Assembly (NCBI RefSeq): GCF_003346515.1 | Contig: NZ_QQNA01000021.1 | Span: 1 to 64,000 of the forward strand | DNA length: 64,000 nucleotides | DNA from: Streptomyces corynorhini | Lineage (GTDB): Bacteria > Actinomycetota > Actinomycetes > Streptomycetales > Streptomycetaceae | Reading direction: 5' to 3' | In this document: one piece after another, positions 53,229 through 61,415 of the stretch | How positions within the stretch are numbered: position 1 is the first letter of the stretch | Layout of the letters: each line of letters begins with the position of its first letter | Program-made: the position numbers and the translations under genes | Notes under the pieces: model-generated | Told to the model about the DNA's origin: nothing | The model's database searches: none | The model's input: the letters and a program-made list of their open reading frames with translations, nothing else

Positions 53229-53821
53229 CGTTCGCGCGGCTCGCGCCACATGGGCCACATGCGCGGGCCGTCGGGCAACCGCACCGTGTGTTCGGTGAAG
53301 GCGAAGCCGAGCCGCTCGTAGAGGCGGCTGCTGCGCTCGCTGCTGGCCTCCAGATACGCCGGGACGCCCGCGCGGTCGCAGCGTTCGAGGACGGGCTCGA
53401 TCAGCGCGCGGCCCAGGCCCCGGCCCTGGTGCTCCGGGGCGACCGCGATCATCAGCAGGTACTCGTGCGCCCGGTCCTCGGGGTGCACCAGACCGGTGAG
53501 GCGGCCGACCATCTCGGCCCTCTCGTTGTCCGGGTCGGCGATCTCCCGCATCCGGGCGGGGGTCTCGTCCTCCTCCTCGGGCGCGCCGGCCGGGACCTGG
53601 AGCCAGAGCGCCATGGCCGTCTCGTCCTCGGTAAGGTCCACCCGGCCCTCGGCGAGGGCGACATCCGCGAACACTCCGAGGAACAGACCGTTCACCTTGC
53701 GGCGGTGCTCGTCGTCGGGAAAGACCCAGTTGCACACCGGGTCGTCGTAGAAGGCCCCTTCGAGCAGTCGCACCAGCGTCGCCCGGTCGGCCTCGTCCGC
53801 CTGTCTGATCCGTACACCCAT
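53225..53821 (-). CDS. GNAT-family N-acetyltransferase
   Basis: This is a 198-residue GCN5-type acetyltransferase. The acetyl-CoA loop is VAPEHQGRGLGRAL (Q/RxxGxG/A), preceded by the strand YLLMIAV and followed by AYLEASSERSSRLYERLGF. The substrate is unknown. The ATG at 53821 follows GGGGAGGG; a TTG at 53848 is less likely. Confidence 0.9.
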   Translation of the reverse strand: MGVRIRQADEADRATLVRLLEGAFYDDPVCNWVFPDDEHRRKVNGLFLGVFADVALAEGRVDLTEDETAMALWLQVPAGAPEEEDETPARMREIADPDNERAEMVGRLTGLVHPEDRAHEYLLMIAVAPEHQGRGLGRALIEPVLERCDRAGVPAYLEASSERSSRLYERLGFAFTEHTVRLPDGPRMWPMWREPRER

Positions 53822-54016
53822 CCGTTCGGCCCTCCCCTGGATCGCCAACTTGTCACCGGCATCCTAGAGTTGGGGCGGATCAGCGCACGCGCGGGCCCCG
53901 CGCGACGCGCGGGGCCCGCTCTGCCGGCGGCCTGCGGCAGTGGCATGCGGCAGTGGTATCCGGCGCGCCCGCACGACACGGCGGCGGCAGGCGGCCCCGG
54001 CACACGGAGGCGCCCC

Positions 54017-55072
54017 TCAGCGGCTGCGCCGGGTGACGAATTCGGCCAGGGCCAGCAGATCGCCCGCCGCCGTGAGGTCGGGGATGGCGCGGGAGAGCTG
54101 GTGGACCGCCCGGGACATCCGGTCGGCGGCCTGGAGCTGCGCCCACTCCCGCCCACCGGCCCGCTCGACGGCCGCCGCCGCGCGGGCCACCGCGCCGGGG
54201 TCGTCCAGCGGTCCCCGGTACAGCCCGGCCAGTTCCTCGGCCGCCGGGGTGCCGGAGGCCAGGGCCGCGACCACCGGCAGCGACTTCTTGTGCGCGGCCA
54301 GATCGGCGCCTGCGGGTTTGCCCGTACGGTCGGGGTCCCCCCAGATGCCCATCAGGTCGTCGATGAGCTGGAAGGCGAGCCCGGCCTCGCGGCCGAACGC
54401 GTTCACCGCCTCGACCCGTTCCGGGTCGGCGCCCGCGTAGAGCGCGCCGAGCGCGCACGAGGCCCCCAGCAGCGCGCCGGTCTTGGCGGTCGCCATGGCG
54501 ACACACTCGTCGAGCGAGACCTCGTGGGGGTCGCGCCGCTCGAAGGAGCAGTCCGCCTGCTGCCCCGCGCACAGCTCGATGACGCAGGCGGCGAGCGCCG
54601 CCGACGCCGGACCCGACGCGGGGTGCGGATCCTCGGCGAGCAGCCGCAGGGCGAGCGCCATCATGGCGTCACCGGCGACGATGGCGTCGGCGGTGCCGAA
54701 GACCGTCCAGGCGGTGGCGCGATGGCGCCTGGTGGGATCCTCGTCGATCACGTCGTCGTGGAGCAGGGTGAAGTTGTGGGCCAGCTCGACGGCGACGGCG
54801 GCCGGTACGGCGGCCTCGGGATCCCCGCCGAGCGCGCGGGCGGCGGCGAGCACGAGCGCGGGCCTGATCGCCTTGCCCGCCCCTCCGGAGGCGGGCGACG
54901 GGGTGCCGTCGGCGTGCTCCCAGCCGAAGTGGTAGCTCGCGACGCGTCGTATCGCGCCGGGCAACGACCCCACGGCCGCGCGCAGTTCGGGATCGACGGC
55001 GGTGCGGGTGCGCTCCAGCAGGGCCACGGCCTCGTGACTCTCGATGGGCGCATCCGTGCTGGACATGGTCAC
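54017..55072 (-). CDS. Polyprenyl diphosphate synthase, likely encapsulin cargo
   Basis: This 351-residue trans-isoprenyl synthase (GGPP-type) has the first Asp-rich motif LLHDDVIDED (DDxxD) and second motif LAFQLIDDLMG. GKAIRPALVL (GKxxR) lies near the N-terminus, though the usual LHDD is preceded by HNFT. The GTG at 55072 has GAGGAAAG at good spacing; ATG at 55066 is the alternative. It is 124 bp after the Family 2B encapsulin gene on the same strand. Polyprenyl transferases are a known cargo class of Family 2 encapsulins, but the disordered N-terminus here is only about 15 residues, short for a cargo-loading tail. Confidence 0.9.
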   Translation of the reverse strand: MTMSSTDAPIESHEAVALLERTRTAVDPELRAAVGSLPGAIRRVASYHFGWEHADGTPSPASGGAGKAIRPALVLAAARALGGDPEAAVPAAVAVELAHNFTLLHDDVIDEDPTRRHRATAWTVFGTADAIVAGDAMMALALRLLAEDPHPASGPASAALAACVIELCAGQQADCSFERRDPHEVSLDECVAMATAKTGALLGASCALGALYAGADPERVEAVNAFGREAGLAFQLIDDLMGIWGDPDRTGKPAGADLAAHKKSLPVVAALASGTPAAEELAGLYRGPLDDPGAVARAAAAVERAGGREWAQLQAADRMSRAVHQLSRAIPDLTAAGDLLALAEFVTRRSR

Positions 55073-55196
55073 GGATCACTTTCCTCGTACGGCGGGGGGG
55101 CGTGCGGACGGGCCCCGGGGCGGGCAGACGGGGGCCTTCCGTACCGGGAGAGGCACGGAGGAGGCGCCGGAACCGGCCCGCCCCGGGGCGGGGGCC

Positions 55197-56600
55197 TCAG
55201 CTCCAGCGGCCGACTTCGACGTTCTCCAGCACCCCGAGGGCGTCCGGCACCAGAATCGCCGCCGAGTAGTAGGCCGTCACCAGGTACGAGATGATCGCCT
55301 GCTCGTCGATGCCCATGAAGCGCACCGACAGGCTCGGCTCGATCTCGTCCGGGATGCCGCTCTGCTGGAGGCCGATGACCCCCTGCTCGGTCTCGCCCGT
55401 ACGCATGCAGATGATCGAGGTCGTCCGCGCGTCCGAGACCGGGATCTTGTTGGACGGGAAGATCGGCACCCCGCGCCAGGCCGGCACGTGATGACCGGCG
55501 ACCTCCACGGTGTCCGGGTAGAGCCCGCGCTTGTTGCATTCGCGGCCGAACGCGGCGATGGCGCGCGGATGCGCCAGGAAGAGCTTCGAGCCGCGGCGGC
55601 GCGAGAGCAGCTCGTCCATGTCGTCCGGGGTGGGCGCGCCGTCGTGCGGCTGGAGGCGCTGGCCGTAGTCGCAATTGTTGAGCAGCCCGAACTCACGGTT
55701 GTTGATCAGCTCGTGTTCCTGGCGCTCGCGCAGCGCCTCGACCGTGAGCCGCAACTGCTGCTCGGTCTGGTTCATCGGCTGGTTGTACAGGTCGGCGACC
55801 CTGCTGTGGACCTTCAGCACGGTCTGCGCGACGCTCAGCTCGTACTCGCGCGGCGCCCCCTCGTAGTCCACGAAGGTGTGCGGCACGACCGCTTCGCCGA
55901 CGTGTCCTGCGGACAGGTCGATGGCGGCCTCGCCGTACTTGTTGGTCCGCTGCTCCGGAATGGCGGCGAGCGTCTCCAGATGGCCGCGCAGCGAGTCCTC
56001 GCGCTCGGCGAGGTTCAGCACGTCCCGCCGGGTCAGTACGAGGACGGTGCACGCCGTGACGGCGCGCGCCGTGAACGCCCAGGTGGCCTCCCCATCCACC
56101 AGGGCCTCGTCGCCGAAGTACGCGCCGTCGGCGAGCACCCCCAGCTCCGCCTCGTCGCCATAGGGTCCCGTGCCCAGCTTCTGCACCCGGCCGTGGGCCA
56201 GCAGATAGACCTCGTCCGCCGCGTCCCCCGCCGTGGCCAGCGACTCGCCCGCCGCGAACTCGCGCTGCTCGCAGCGGCGCGCCAGCTCGGCGAGGACCTC
56301 CTCGTCGTCGTACTCGCGCAGCGCGGGCAGCTCGCCCAGCTCGGCGGGGATGACCGCGACCCGGTCGGCGGTCTGCACAAACGTCACCCGCCCGTCGCCC
56401 ACCGCGTAGCTGAGGCGGCGGTTCACCCGGTACGTGCCACCCTGCACCTGGACCCACGGCAGCATCCGCAGCAGCCACCGCGAGGTGATCTCCTGCATCT
56501 GCGGTGCCGACTTGGTGGTGGTCGCCAGGTTCCGGGCGGCATCTGTTCCCAGACTCTGCTGAGGGGGCTGCACCGCGCGGACCTCGTCACCAACCGACAT
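55197..56600 (-). CDS. Family 2B encapsulin shell protein with cNMP-binding domain (EshA-like)
   Basis: This 467-residue HK97-fold shell protein carries an inserted cyclic-nucleotide-binding domain (about 75-225: [54 protein letters not shown]). The shell part has [26 protein letters not shown] at the N-terminal arm and [21 protein letters not shown] plus [18 protein letters not shown] in the C-terminal half. It resembles EshA of S. griseus, linked to antibiotic production. It probably encloses the polyprenyl synthase encoded downstream. Confidence 0.93.
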   Translation of the reverse strand: MSVGDEVRAVQPPQQSLGTDAARNLATTTKSAPQMQEITSRWLLRMLPWVQVQGGTYRVNRRLSYAVGDGRVTFVQTADRVAVIPAELGELPALREYDDEEVLAELARRCEQREFAAGESLATAGDAADEVYLLAHGRVQKLGTGPYGDEAELGVLADGAYFGDEALVDGEATWAFTARAVTACTVLVLTRRDVLNLAEREDSLRGHLETLAAIPEQRTNKYGEAAIDLSAGHVGEAVVPHTFVDYEGAPREYELSVAQTVLKVHSRVADLYNQPMNQTEQQLRLTVEALRERQEHELINNREFGLLNNCDYGQRLQPHDGAPTPDDMDELLSRRRGSKLFLAHPRAIAAFGRECNKRGLYPDTVEVAGHHVPAWRGVPIFPSNKIPVSDARTTSIICMRTGETEQGVIGLQQSGIPDEIEPSLSVRFMGIDEQAIISYLVTAYYSAAILVPDALGVLENVEVGRWS

Positions 56601-56826
56601 GAAGTCTTCCTCTCGATCATGAAACGACCTGCGAGAAGAATGGTTCCATCACTTGGCGTACGCACGCCATTACACAAATGAGTGGGACTGGAACGCCAGA
56701 AACTGGGAACAACACGCGGAAGTTCATTCCCACGGCCCAACGTGACGGCACAGCGCGAGCGCCCGGAGCACGGTCGCAGGCACAACAGCCCCCCACGGAC
56801 CGGCTGATGACCGGAAGGAGGCGGCC
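56601..56826. promoter_or_regulatory. Divergent encapsulin/amidase promoter region
   Basis: This 226-bp gap is AT-richer than its neighbours (for example CACTTGGCGTACGCACGCCATTACAC near 56650). It contains GGCGTACGCACGCC, an interrupted palindrome at 56657-56670, which could be an operator for the encapsulin operon. Confidence 0.4.
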
Positions 56827-57417
56827 ATGGCCCCACCCATGTCCGCGACCGATTTCCTCAACGCCCTGAAGGACGAGGGGCTCAGCGTCGTCCAGGTCGG
56901 TGACTGGCGTACGCACAACCGCAACGGGCAAGGGGCCTGGGGCCCGGTGCACGGTGTCATGATCCACCACACCGTCACCAAGGGCACGGCGGCGACCGTA
57001 CAGCTCTGCAAGGACGGTCACGCGGCCCTGCCGGGCCCGCTGTGCCACGGCGTCATCGCCAAGGACGGCACGGTGCACCTGGTCGGCTACGGCCGGGCCA
57101 ACCACGCCGGGCTCGGTGACGGCGACGTGCTGGACGCCGTGATCGCGGAGAAGCGGCTGCCGCCGGTCGGCGTGGCCGACACCGACGGGAACCGGGCGTT
57201 CTACGGCTTCGAGTGCGAGAACCTCGGCGACGGCGAGGACCCGTGGCCCGCCGCCCAGTTGGCGGCGATCGAGAAGGCCGCGGCGGCCGTCTGCCGCCAC
57301 CACGGCTGGGCCGCGGGGTCGGTGATCGGGCATCTGGAGTGGCAGCCGGGCAAGATCGACCCGAAGGGCTTCACGATGGACGTCATGCGCGGGCGCGTGC
57401 GTGACCGGCTGAAGTGA
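56827..57417 (+). CDS. N-acetylmuramoyl-L-alanine amidase (Amidase_2/PGRP type)
   Basis: This 196-residue peptidoglycan amidase fold has zinc-ligand motifs MIHHTV and GHLEWQPGKIDPK, and the catalytic-region FECENLG. No signal peptide is visible, so it is either cytoplasmic, leaves by another route, or is phage-derived. The ATG at 56827 follows GGAAGGAGG. It diverges from the encapsulin gene. Confidence 0.9.
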   Translation: MAPPMSATDFLNALKDEGLSVVQVGDWRTHNRNGQGAWGPVHGVMIHHTVTKGTAATVQLCKDGHAALPGPLCHGVIAKDGTVHLVGYGRANHAGLGDGDVLDAVIAEKRLPPVGVADTDGNRAFYGFECENLGDGEDPWPAAQLAAIEKAAAAVCRHHGWAAGSVIGHLEWQPGKIDPKGFTMDVMRGRVRDRLK

Positions 57418-57595
57418 GCCCGGCCGGGCGATCCGGCCCGGCGGCGGCCCGACGGCCCGGCGGCGGCCCGGAGGCCCGGCGGCGGCCCGGAGGAGCCGGT
57501 GCCCCGGAGGACTGGGCGGCCCGACGGCCCAGTGTCCTGGCCGCCCGGTGGGCCCGGATGACCCGGGCCGGGGTCACCGGGCCGACAATGGCCCC
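57418..57595. repeat. CGGCGGCCCGG-rich minisatellite
   Basis: GGCGGCCCGGAGGCCCGGC-type units repeat in 57440-57500 between the amidase and the split deaminase gene. Nothing else is seen except a presumed promoter for the deaminase start at 57596. Confidence 0.7.
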
Positions 57596-57811
57596 ATGAC
57601 CTCGTCCGGAGCGCCCGACCTCGCCACCCTGCGGCCACGGCTGCCGTCGCCGCTGCGAGCGGCCGAGGACGAGCGCTTCACCCGGCACGGCGTACGGCTG
57701 CTGCTCAAGCGCGACGATCTGATCCACCCGGAGGTGCCCAGAAACAAGCCGACTGGTGTTAGTCGGGCTGATCTGGGGCTTTATTTCCGTAGACAGCCCG
57801 GCACACCTTGA
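57596..57811 (+). pseudogene. 5' remnant of ACC-deaminase/D-cysteine-desulfhydrase-family gene, cut by integration
   Basis: The first 48 codons are the native N-terminus of a PLP-dependent beta-replacing enzyme: DERFTRHGVRLLLKRDDLIHPEVP. Codon 48 (CCC, 57737-57739) is the junction. Beyond it the frame reads 24 foreign residues (RNKPTGVS...) and stops at 57811. The rest of the gene continues at 61596 in the same phase. The natural continuation would be PGNKWRKL, where Lys is the PLP-binding residue, so the element split the gene exactly before its active-site motif. Confidence 0.9.
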
Positions 57812-57825
57812 TTGAAGGTGGGCAT

Positions 57826-59454
57826 ATGGGCATGGTCACCGATCCTGCCAAGCTGTGTGATCTGTTTCTTCGTCGCAGCACGTTGCAGGACGACAAGACG
57901 ACTCTGCAAGCGCACGAACGTGATCTACGGGAGCGAGCGGCACGCGAGGGCCTGACGGTCCGCAAAGTCTGGAAAGAGGAGCTGTCCGCCTTCAAGGCGG
58001 GAGTGAAGCGGGAAGAGTTCGACAACGCCATCGCGGCCGTGCTGGCCGGAGTGGTGCGTCACCTCCTGGTCTGGAAGCTCGACCGCCTGAGCCGTCGGGG
58101 CATGGGACAAGTCGGCCTGGTCCTGGACCAGTTCGAAGCCAAGGGCGCCCGGCTCGTGGCACTCATGGACGGCCTGGACAGCAGCATCCCGCAGCACCGG
58201 GGGCTCTTCGCCTGGTTGGCCGAGCAAGCCCGCGCCGAGTCGTACAACACATCGACCCGAACCCGGCGGACCAAGGCGGAGAGGAAGATCACGGGGGCGT
58301 GGCCCGGCGGACAGCCTCCGTACGGCCTGCGTGTCCGCAAGGGCAGGACCGAGACCGAGCACCACCCCAAGGAGTACGCGACAGCGCGTCGCATCGCCGA
58401 GTGGCTGCTCGCGAACAAGGCGACGGGATGGATCGCCCAAGTGCTCAACGAGGAGGGCCTGAAGACCCGGCGGGGCGGCAAGTGGCGATCGTCCACGATC
58501 ACCCAACTGGCGCACTCTCCTGCCTGGGCGGGGCTGATGCCTGTGCACGAGCGCTACGCGGACGAGGTGGGCCGGGAGCGTTGGCGGCTGATCGATGAGC
58601 CGCTGACGGGGCCGGACGGTGAGCCGGTAAGCATCGGAACGGGGGTCATCACCGCAGGCGAGCGAGCCCGCATCCTGACCTCTCTTCGCTCCCGCACCTC
58701 CGAGGGCCTGGCCAACGGTCGACGCGGCAAGCCCGCCGCCCAGTCGTTGCTGTCCGGACTCCTCAAGTGCGGCCGGTGCGGCGGCAACATGACCAAGGGC
58801 GGTCCACAGTACCGGTGTTACCGGCGAGTCAACATGGGGAAGGCTGCGTGCCTGGGCATGACCGTACTGGTGAAGGATGCGGACAGCGCCCTGTCCTCGG
58901 CGTTCATGGCCCGCGTGACATCGTTCACCGAGGATCATGAAGTGTTCAAGGAACTCGCGCGCCGGTGGCTGGCGTACCAAGATCCCGAATTGGACGCACG
59001 GCGCACCGAACTGATCTCGGCGAAGGACAACACCCAAGCGCGCCTTGACTCACTGGACAACGCCTACTACGTACTGGGCCGGTTCAAGGGCCCCCAGGGC
59101 GAACGTCGCTATGAGCAGATGCGCGAGGTGGTGGAGTCGCAACTGTTGTCCGTGCGCAACCAACTGGAGGGGATCAGTAATTCCACGGACCTCATGATCC
59201 TTCACGACCTTGATCAGCTTCATGAAGCCTGGGAATCCGCTGATCTTGAGCATGCGCGCATGTTGCTCCGCGTCGTGCTCCACTCAGTCACGCTCCTGCC
59301 ACCCCCCGGGCAAGGGAGGCGGAGTTCCTGGTACCAGCTCGTCTCGCGCTGCTGCTTCCACTGGGTGGGCGAGAAACCGCAACCCCTTCGCGTGGACTCA
59401 TTGAGGCTCGACGGGCTGTCGCGATACCTACCGGATTCGGAACTCGCCGCTTAG
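57826..59454 (+). CDS. Large serine recombinase (integrase)
   Basis: This 542-residue large serine integrase has a resolvase domain with catalytic Ser18 in FLRRSTL and VWKLDRLSRRG (Arg cluster). A recombinase domain follows (about 165-285, PPYGLRVRKG, ATGWIAQVLNEEGLKTRRGGKW). The zinc ribbon has CGRCGGNM and CYRR with a further Cys in KAACLG, and a coiled coil near 360-440 controls directionality. It would recombine attP with a site inside the deaminase gene. ATG 57826 follows GAAGGTGGG; an in-frame TTG lies at 57808. It is adjacent to attL, the usual place. No excisionase (RDF) is recognised. Confidence 0.95.
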   Translation: MGMVTDPAKLCDLFLRRSTLQDDKTTLQAHERDLRERAAREGLTVRKVWKEELSAFKAGVKREEFDNAIAAVLAGVVRHLLVWKLDRLSRRGMGQVGLVLDQFEAKGARLVALMDGLDSSIPQHRGLFAWLAEQARAESYNTSTRTRRTKAERKITGAWPGGQPPYGLRVRKGRTETEHHPKEYATARRIAEWLLANKATGWIAQVLNEEGLKTRRGGKWRSSTITQLAHSPAWAGLMPVHERYADEVGRERWRLIDEPLTGPDGEPVSIGTGVITAGERARILTSLRSRTSEGLANGRRGKPAAQSLLSGLLKCGRCGGNMTKGGPQYRCYRRVNMGKAACLGMTVLVKDADSALSSAFMARVTSFTEDHEVFKELARRWLAYQDPELDARRTELISAKDNTQARLDSLDNAYYVLGRFKGPQGERRYEQMREVVESQLLSVRNQLEGISNSTDLMILHDLDQLHEAWESADLEHARMLLRVVLHSVTLLPPPGQGRRSSWYQLVSRCCFHWVGEKPQPLRVDSLRLDGLSRYLPDSELAA

Positions 59455-59492
59455 CTCGGCAGCGCCCCCGCGGCGCGCCTGGGCACGCGGCC

Positions 59493-59658
59493 GGCGCCGC
59501 GAGGCTTTGGGCGGGAGCTGCCATGGGGTGAGAGAACAGGGGGCCTTACGCTCGTCAGCGAATCGGGCGGGTCTGTGCACCTGCCCGCGTTTGCGACCGA
59601 TGGGCCCCCTGTTCTTGGAGGCTCGCCCCATGGTGGCTGCCTAAAGCCTCGCGGTGCC
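59493..59658. other. Long imperfect inverted repeat, candidate structured RNA or DNA site
   Basis: Left arm 59493-59545 and right arm 59602-59658 are near-complements: GGCGCCGCGAGGCTTT..GGGC, CCATGGGG and AGAACAGGGGGCC each have partners in the same order. Two small internal offsets and a 56-nt loop complete the structure. It follows the integrase stop by 38 bases. Candidate roles are a terminator, a stable RNA, a replication or transfer origin, or a decayed transposable element. Frames across it lack starts and bias. Confidence 0.75.
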
Positions 59659-60069
59659 GTCCGCCCCAGCCACAGACAGCCCAACGGCGTGCCGAGCGAG
59701 CCGTGAGGGGTGGCACAGCCAAGGCCAGGACCTGCGTCCTACGCCTCTGGGAGGCCCGGTAAGCGGGCGGTGGGCGCTCGGCCGGGACCGGCCGTCAGGC
59801 CGCATGCCCGGCCGGGGGCGCCCGAACCGCCCGGCGCGCCGAAGGCGCGCCCTTGAGTAAGTAGAGAAAAGTTAGACCGATGCGCCCCGCGTCAGCCCCG
59901 ACCACTTCGGCAGGCGGCCAAGCGCCCACGCACGGGCGGTCGGATCGTGAGCCCGTGGCGCTGAGCAAAGTGGGACGCTGAAGGCCGACAGCTCGGGGCA
60001 TGCTGAACGTCACGGCATGGCTTGGCCCCCCTGGGTCCGCAACCAGAGGGGCTCAGCTCACGGAGACCG
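59659..60069. other. Non-coding stretch of the element with GC hairpin
   Basis: It contains a perfect hairpin GGCGCGCC-GAA-GGCGCGCC (59833-59851) followed by an AT-rich run (TAAGTAGAGAAAAGTTAGAC), like a terminator plus promoter or an origin-like patch. I see no believable gene here. Confidence 0.5.
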
Positions 60070-60294
60070 TTACGGCTTCGAGGACGCTTCGCGTCTCAAT
60101 GCCTCGGCGATCTTCTCCACCATGGCGGCGGGGATAAGCCCAAGGTGCACGTATGGCCGTCCGGAGTGGGGCAGCACAGGCCGGGCATGGCGGTACTGAT
60201 GTTCAGGAAAGCCACATGCCGCCAGGGCTTCTTTGAGTGCGTATGTCGCGTCGTCGGCCGACTTTCGGCCATCGCGCCACTGCTGCATATCCAA
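60070..60294 (-). CDS. Small element-borne protein of unknown function
   Basis: This 74-residue protein begins MDMQQWRDGRKSADDATYAL and contains ACGFPEHQYRHARPVL and RPYVHLGLIPAAMVEKIAEAL. It looks like the short proteins that accompany XRE-type regulators on Streptomyces integrative elements. TTG 60294 is preferred because the full ribosome site GGAGGTGA ends 5 bases upstream; ATG 60288 is possible, and GTG 60303 lies in the ribosome site itself. It is the second gene of a minus-strand pair divergent from the regulator. Confidence 0.65.
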   Translation of the reverse strand: MDMQQWRDGRKSADDATYALKEALAACGFPEHQYRHARPVLPHSGRPYVHLGLIPAAMVEKIAEALRREASSKP

Positions 60295-60322
60295 TGCCGT
60301 CACCTCCAATTCATGAGCGGCG

Positions 60323-60535
60323 TCACCTGGTCCTGTGGGGGTGATTACTGATCTCCACGTTCGCGTCCGTCGCCGCCGAGTAATCACCCCGGTCCCGGGC
60401 CTCCTGCCGCTGCTTGGCCAAGGCCGCGCAGACATCACACCCCTTGGCCGGTCGCGGAAGCTCCGGGGGGAGCATGAGGCGCGGGGGGCCGTCCATAGTC
60501 GTCTTCTCGCTGTTCATGGGTGTGATGCTGCTCAC
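60323..60535 (-). CDS. Small element-borne protein with a CxxC motif
   Basis: This 70-residue (or shorter) protein has PPRLMLPPELPRPAKGCDVCAALAKQR split around a CDVC pair and a charged helix (RQEARDRGDYSAATDANVEI). It may bind zinc or another protein. The start is uncertain: GTG 60535 or ATG 60517 or 60496. It shares the divergent promoter with the XRE gene at 60626 and is followed 28 bp later by the 74-residue gene. Confidence 0.6.
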   Translation of the reverse strand: MSSITPMNSEKTTMDGPPRLMLPPELPRPAKGCDVCAALAKQRQEARDRGDYSAATDANVEISNHPHRTR

Positions 60536-60625
60536 CCTTTCCGGACGTATCTCCCCTCAAAGCAGAGACAGTTGAGACATAGGTCGCTACGGTTCAAGAA
60601 GGCCCAAACGTCGCGGGGAGAAGTC

Positions 60626-61381
60626 TTGAACGTCGCTCTACGATCGGCTATGGCGGATGCGAAGCTCACTCCCCGGAAGCTTGCTGCCCGTATCGGTGTG
60701 GCGCCCAAGACGGTGGAGCGGTGGCTGGCAGACGCAGAGTTGGTACCCCATGCAAGGAACCGTGTCGACGCCTGCCAGGCGCTGAAGGTGGACGAAGAGA
60801 TGATCTGGCCAAAGGCTGTGCAGGAGCGTGTGAAAACGGGTCATGACCGGGAACTGGTGCACGCCTACCCCTACCGGTCCGCCTGCCCTTCAACGGTGTG
60901 GGGCGAACTGATCGAAGGTGCTACCGAAGAGATCTTCCTGGCCGGTTATACGAACTACTTCGTATGGCTCGAACAACCAGCCTTCGTCGACACACTGCGA
61001 CGAAAGATCGATTCAGGGTGCAGAGTGCGCTTTCTGCTGGGTGACCCCGAGGGCGAGGTGACCCGCCAGCGCGAGGCCATCGAGGATGTGGCTCTGAGCG
61101 TGTCCACTCGCATCAGGATCAGCCTGGAGCACCTAGGACGCCTCGGCTCCGTAGACGGCTTGGAGACGCGTTTCAGCAGGGCTGACGACGCTGTGAACCA
61201 TGTGTCGTTGTCTGTTTTCAGGTTCGACCACGACGCTCTCGTGACGCCTCACCTGGCCCGACTCGTCGGCCATGATTCCCCGCTTCTGCACCTGCGCCGT
61301 CAGGGCGACAGCGGCATGTTCGACAGGTTCGCGGAGCACGCGGAGGAACTCTGGGGCCGGGGCGTGCCCCGTACGCCTTGA
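60626..61381 (+). CDS. XRE-type HTH regulator with C-terminal sensor-like domain
   Basis: This is a 251-residue protein. The N-terminal helix-turn-helix (about 10-60, LTPRKLAARIGVAPKTVERWLADAE) is followed by a linker and a C-terminal domain of about 170 residues (TVWGELIEGATEEIFLAGYTN, IDSGCRVRFLLGDPEG) that resembles PLD/DUF5919-like modules linked to HTH domains. TTG 60626 follows GGGGAGAAG at 5 bases; ATG 60650 is the alternative. It likely represses the divergent small genes or the integrase. It ends 34 bp before the replacement 5' end of the target gene. Confidence 0.8.
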   Translation: MNVALRSAMADAKLTPRKLAARIGVAPKTVERWLADAELVPHARNRVDACQALKVDEEMIWPKAVQERVKTGHDRELVHAYPYRSACPSTVWGELIEGATEEIFLAGYTNYFVWLEQPAFVDTLRRKIDSGCRVRFLLGDPEGEVTRQREAIEDVALSVSTRIRISLEHLGRLGSVDGLETRFSRADDAVNHVSLSVFRFDHDALVTPHLARLVGHDSPLLHLRRQGDSGMFDRFAEHAEELWGRGVPRTP

Positions 61382-61415
61382 CGGCACGGGGGAAAGCGAC
61401 GTTCACAATGACTGT

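Noticed and set aside
57596..57811. Small intact gene of 71 codons at the left end of the element
   Set aside because: Its first 48 codons are the native start of the split deaminase and the tail is element DNA; it is a remnant.
59428..59860. Short frames (60-77 codons) in the structured block after the integrase
   Set aside because: They lack ribosome sites, overlap the inverted repeat and have random-looking composition.
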